Part shown: positions 60,895-64,000 of the stretch, piece by piece | Layout of the letters: every line of letters begins with the position of its first letter | Numbering within the stretch: position 1 is the stretch's first letter | DNA from: CALZJC01 sp041574955 | GTDB taxonomy: Bacteria > Acidobacteriota > Thermoanaerobaculia > Multivoradales > JAHEKO01 | Reading direction: 5' to 3' | Length of the DNA: 64,000 nt | NCBI GenBank assembly: GCA_041574955.1 | Contig: JBFGNS010000003.1 | Location: 7,185 to 71,184, forward strand | Made by a program: the position numbers and the translations under genes | The notes under the pieces: generated by a model | What the model saw: the letters and a program-made list of their open reading frames with translations, nothing else | Database searches by the model: none | What the model was told of the DNA's origin: nothing

Positions 60895-62229
60895 CTAATG
60901 CAACGGCAGCTGCCAGCCCGCCTCGACGGCGCGGCCGAGGGCGGCCTCGTCCCGCCCCACCAGCCGGACCGCTTCGACCAGCGCCACGCGCGGCAGCAGA
61001 CGCTCGTGGCTGGCCAGCGCCGACAGGCAGAGGGTGGCCAGGTGGACGCCGCGAGGCCCGGCGGCGGCGCCCGCGTCGAGCAGCCGCACCCGGGCCGGCG
61101 TGTCGAGACCTTCCGCCAGCGCCGGCAGGGTGAGCACGGTGGCTCCGCGGTCGAGCCCGGCCAGCCGTGGCCGCACCGCGGCCGCGCCTTCCGGCGTCAG
61201 CATCACCACCGCGTCGGGCCGCTCGATGCCGGCGTGGTCGATCGGCTCGGGCGCCAGCACCAGCTCGGCCACGCTGTGGCCGCTCTTGACGGTCACCGGG
61301 TAGTCGGCGCGCTGCGCCGCCCACAGGCCGGACATCACCGCTGCGGTGGCGCCGAGCCGGGCGGCGGTGCCCACCCGGCCGCCGGCCGAGCCCGCCAGCA
61401 CCAGCCGGTAGGCCTTCCCGAGGCGAGGGGTGAAGCGTGCGGCGAGCGGCCGTGGCGGCAGGGCGGGCAGGCGGTGGAGCGGCGCCGTCATGGCTCGGTA
61501 GCCGGCGGCGTACTCGGTGCGCTTTTCGTCGACCAGCAGGCCGGTGGCGAAGCCGAGCTCCTCCAGGGTGTCGGTGAGGCTCTTCTTCGACCACCGGTTG
61601 CGCGGCTGGAAATAGGCGGTGCACAGCTCCCAAAGGTCGAGCAGCGCGAAGCCGGGGTGGAGGATGGCGGCGGCGATGCGCTCGTCGAGGTCGGCGTCGA
61701 AGCTGGTGCCGCGGTAGACCCAGCTGGCGCCGTTGGCGGCGACGGTGGCGCACAGGTCGAGCGGCCGCTCCAGGTTGCCGGCCGGCGTGGTGGTGGTGAT
61801 CCCCCCGAGCGGCGTGGTGGCCGACTGCTGGCCGCCGGTCATGCCGTAGTTGAAGTTGTTGAACACCAGCAGGGTGAGGCCGATGTTGCGCCGCGCCGCG
61901 GCCAGCAGATGGGCGCCGCCGATGCCGGTGCCGCCGTCGCCCATCAGCACGATCACGTTCAGCTCGGGGCGCGCCAGCTTGATGCCGGTGGCGTAGGTCA
62001 GGCTGCGGCCGTGCAGGCCGTGGAAGGCGCTGGTGGCGAAGTACTGGTCGGACAGACCGGAGCAGCCGATGTCGCTGACCAGCACCACCTGGTGGGGGTC
62101 GAGCCGGGTGCGGACCAGCGCCTGGTTGAGCCGGTCGAGGATGGGGCCGTGGCCGCAGCCCGGGCAGAACGGGTACGGCGACCGGTTGCGGTAGGTCGCG
62201 AGCGGCGTGAAGGTGGTCGCCCGGCTCAT
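60895..62229 (-). CDS. 2-oxoacid:ferredoxin oxidoreductase, beta-gamma fusion
   Basis: 444 residues. The N-terminal 290 residues are the thiamine-diphosphate beta subunit: FCPGCGHG (21-28), the TPP motif GDGGTGIGGAH to FNNFNYGMTGG, and SDIGCSGLSDQYF. The C-terminal 150 residues (LVLAGSAGGRVGTAARLGA) are a gamma-type domain that normally stands alone or on the alpha subunit. Together with the alpha subunit gene (ATGA overlap) it decarboxylates a 2-oxoacid (such as 2-oxoglutarate) to acyl-CoA and reduced ferredoxin. Separate ferredoxin (delta) is not seen here. Confidence 0.9.
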   Translation of the reverse strand: MSRATTFTPLATYRNRSPYPFCPGCGHGPILDRLNQALVRTRLDPHQVVLVSDIGCSGLSDQYFATSAFHGLHGRSLTYATGIKLARPELNVIVLMGDGGTGIGGAHLLAAARRNIGLTLLVFNNFNYGMTGGQQSATTPLGGITTTTPAGNLERPLDLCATVAANGASWVYRGTSFDADLDERIAAAILHPGFALLDLWELCTAYFQPRNRWSKKSLTDTLEELGFATGLLVDEKRTEYAAGYRAMTAPLHRLPALPPRPLAARFTPRLGKAYRLVLAGSAGGRVGTAARLGATAAVMSGLWAAQRADYPVTVKSGHSVAELVLAPEPIDHAGIERPDAVVMLTPEGAAAVRPRLAGLDRGATVLTLPALAEGLDTPARVRLLDAGAAAGPRGVHLATLCLSALASHERLLPRVALVEAVRLVGRDEAALGRAVEAGWQLPLH

Positions 62230-63329
62230 GCCGCCACCGCCTCGAGCAGCTGGTCCGGGGTGATCAGGGTGCCGTCGATCCGGTGGACGCCGACCACCTC
62301 GCGGTCGCCGGCCAGCCGCTCGATCTCGCGCCGGTACTGACCGAGATTGAGCTCGGCGACGACGATCCGTCGCGCGCCCTCGAACGCCGCGGCGAGCGCC
62401 CGCTCGGGCACCGGCCAGAGGCTGTGGACGGTCACTGCCGACACCGCGGTGCCCCGCCGGCGGGCGGCGCGCACCGCCGCGCGCATCGCGCCGGCGGTGG
62501 TGCCATAGCTCACCACCACCGTGTCGGCGCCGGCCTCGAGGTCCGGGGTCACGCACTCGATCTCGTCGACGTGGTGCTCGATCTTGGCCGCCAGGTGGCG
62601 GTTGAGCCGCCCGACGGTCGCCGGGTCCTTGGTGATGAACGCCGCCTCGTCGTGGGTCGAGCCGGTGAACCGCACCAGCCCGTCGCCGTAGTGCGACACC
62701 GGTACGACGCCGTCTTCCGGCTCGTAGCGGTACGGGAGCGCGCCGCTCGAGCGGGCGCGCGGTCGCACCGGCGGCCGCTCGAAGGCGTCGGCCGCCACCG
62801 TGTTGCGGGTCAGGTTGAGCTCCTTGTCGGTGAGCAGGATCACCGGACAGCGGAACCGCTCGGCGAGATCGAAGGCGCGGCGGGTGAGGCTGTAGCACTC
62901 GGCCACCGAGGACGGCGCCAGCACGATCAGCGGATAGCCGCCGGCGGTGCCCCAGCGCGCGAACTGCACGTCACCCTGGGCGGTGGTGGTGGCGCCGCCG
63001 GTGGCCGGCCCCAGCCGCTGTACGTCGACCACCACCAGCGGCACCTCGCCGAGGATCGCCAGGCCGAGGTTCTCGCTGTACAGGCTCATGCCCGGCCCGC
63101 TGGTGGCGGTCATCGCGCGCGCTCCGGCCATCGCGGCGCCCAGGCACATGCCGATCGAGGCGATCTCGTCCTCGGCCTGGACGGCGATGCCGCGCGCCTT
63201 GGGCAGCTCCGCCAGCATCATCTCGAGGATGCTCGAGGCCGGGGTGATGGGGTAACCGGCGAAGAAGCTGCAGCGGCTGTCGAGCGCGCCGCGCACGAGG
63301 GCAGTGGCGCCGTCGATCAGCTCGCGCAT
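62226..63329 (-). CDS. korA: 2-oxoacid:ferredoxin oxidoreductase, alpha subunit
   Basis: 367 residues. CSFFAGYPITPASSILEMM is the alpha-subunit opening; TATSGPGMSLYSENLGLA and TGGATTTAQGDV bind TPP and CoA. It lacks the N-terminal gamma domain found in some long KorA proteins, matching its presence on the beta partner. The stop overlaps the beta-gamma gene start. KorA is used by analogy; substrate is not proven. Confidence 0.85.
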   Translation of the reverse strand: MRELIDGATALVRGALDSRCSFFAGYPITPASSILEMMLAELPKARGIAVQAEDEIASIGMCLGAAMAGARAMTATSGPGMSLYSENLGLAILGEVPLVVVDVQRLGPATGGATTTAQGDVQFARWGTAGGYPLIVLAPSSVAECYSLTRRAFDLAERFRCPVILLTDKELNLTRNTVAADAFERPPVRPRARSSGALPYRYEPEDGVVPVSHYGDGLVRFTGSTHDEAAFITKDPATVGRLNRHLAAKIEHHVDEIECVTPDLEAGADTVVVSYGTTAGAMRAAVRAARRRGTAVSAVTVHSLWPVPERALAAAFEGARRIVVAELNLGQYRREIERLAGDREVVGVHRIDGTLITPDQLLEAVAA

Positions 63330-63420
63330 GGCGGTTCGATTATCCGCCTCGGCGGCGCGCCGGGCACCCTCCGCCGGGGTGGGCGGCAGCCGGCCTTTTC
63401 CGCGGCCGCCCGCGGTTCTT

Positions 63421-63426
63421 TATACT
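63421..63426 (+). promoter_or_regulatory. Possible -10 element (tatact)
   Basis: tatact ends eight bases before the GTG at 63435 and no ribosome site follows, which would give a leaderless or very short-leader transcript. Confidence 0.4.
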
Positions 63427-63434
63427 CGGGCCCG

Positions 63435-64000
63435 GTGCCGGACCGCAGGCCCCCACGGAGCGCGCGTCCCGCCGGCTGGCTCGCGGCGGTCTGCCTGCTG
63501 TGGCTGGCGGCGGCGCCGCCGCCGGCGGCGGCCGGCACGGTGATCACCGGACTGCGGGTGAGCGTCGACACCGGCGACGCGGTGACCGTCCACAACCAGG
63601 GCTCGAGCGCCGCTGCCGGCGCGGTGGGCTTCTGCCCCACCGCGGCGGACTGCGGCTACCCGTACACCAACGGCTGGCTCCACGACTCGGGGTCGATCCA
63701 GTGGTCGGACCCCGGTGGCGTGCTGACCCTGGAGCTGGACGCCACCGCCATGCACATCCGCAACCAGGGCGGCTCGGCCGACGGCGCCAGGACGGGCTCG
63801 GTGCAGCTCGCCGGCTCGACCACGCTGGGAGCGCACCTGCGCGCGATCACCGGCGGGGTCAACGGCGACTTCACCTCGGCCGTCTCCCGCAACACGCTCT
63901 CGAGCATCGATTTCGACGTCACGGGCTGCGTCATGTTCACCGCCCCGGACCTCATCGTCGAGGCGCCGTCCACCGACGACCCCGCGGTGACGCCGGGCCA
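63435..64000 (+). CDS. Secreted protein, N-terminal part (runs off the window)
   Basis: GTG start and an open frame of 188 codons to the right edge. Signal peptide (WLAAVCLLWLAAAPPPAAAG) followed by a beta-rich exported domain (TVITGLRVSVDTGDAVTVHN, GSIQWSDPGGVLTLELDAT) with Cys pairs (GFCPTAADCGY). It diverges from korA. Family not recognised; likely an adhesin- or repeat-type surface protein given the pattern. Confidence 0.75.
   Translation, partial: MPDRRPPRSARPAGWLAAVCLLWLAAAPPPAAAGTVITGLRVSVDTGDAVTVHNQGSSAAAGAVGFCPTAADCGYPYTNGWLHDSGSIQWSDPGGVLTLELDATAMHIRNQGGSADGARTGSVQLAGSTTLGAHLRAITGGVNGDFTSAVSRNTLSSIDFDVTGCVMFTAPDLIVEAPSTDDPAVTPG

Overview
The window is very G+C-rich, densely coded bacterial chromosome. 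Outer-membrane genes (a TolC-type channel, an RND pump with a lipoprotein adaptor, GspA/GspB-like type II secretion accessory genes) show a Gram-negative cell. Several traits together point to a high-GC Acidobacteriota-like lineage: a secreted subtilase with W-D-G repeats, a choice-of-anchor-D repeat protein, a VWFA-related-like protein, a PPi-type phosphofructokinase, a 2-oxoacid:ferredoxin oxidoreductase and many ATGA/GTGA gene overlaps. That placement is inference; there is no rRNA or other marker in the window.

Layout. 1-2469: end of a creatininase-family gene with a zinc-knuckle-like N-terminal part, then a dipeptide epimerase. 2608-11178: asnB and a coupled efflux operon (binding-protein/TolC fusion, HlyD-type adaptor, RND pump). 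11261-16125: SppA peptidase, PDZ protein, terminator, secreted S8 protease with a hexapeptide repeat tail. 16157-24317 (minus strand): two CBS proteins, two Hsp20s, two exported PQQ-type propellers, an acyl-adenylating enzyme and an acyl-CoA-reductase-like protein; the last four overlap end to start. 24418-28357: six-repeat membrane-anchored protein and GspB/GspA-like genes. 28358-28975: a 618-bp gene-free repeat island with a perfect 34-bp inverted repeat. 28976-34055: M24 peptidase, phosphoesterase, SGNH-like hydrolase, pdxH and a cDPG-synthetase-like GTPase. 34229-36434: tdh-kbl, the two-step threonine degradation pathway. 36454-42863: cytochrome c, small protein, YVTN propeller, PLP decarboxylase, amidohydrolase, coiled-coil/NTF2-like protein, PilZ protein. 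43002-47454: Tat-exported class V aminotransferase, exported RidA, PLP dehydratase, M20 hydrolase and a short selenoprotein. 47485-52001: hrpB, then a Na/Pi-cotransporter-like gene with phoU-like gene. 52242-60850: two exported proteins of unknown function, MMPL transporter, PPi-PFK, Gfo/Idh oxidoreductase, and a sialate O-acetylesterase gene broken by an amber codon. 60895-63329: 2-oxoacid:ferredoxin oxidoreductase alpha and a beta-gamma fusion. 63435-64000: start of a secreted protein.

Most striking is the gene at 47197-47454, which reads as an Rdx/SelW-type selenoprotein: an in-frame TGA forms a CxxU motif and is followed by a nine-base-pair hairpin with loop GGUCU at the right distance for a bacterial SECIS. 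A standard gene caller would miss it. The most system-like novelty is the coupled minus-strand cluster that joins a LuxE-like and a LuxC-like protein (a possible split carboxylate reductase) to two exported propellers.
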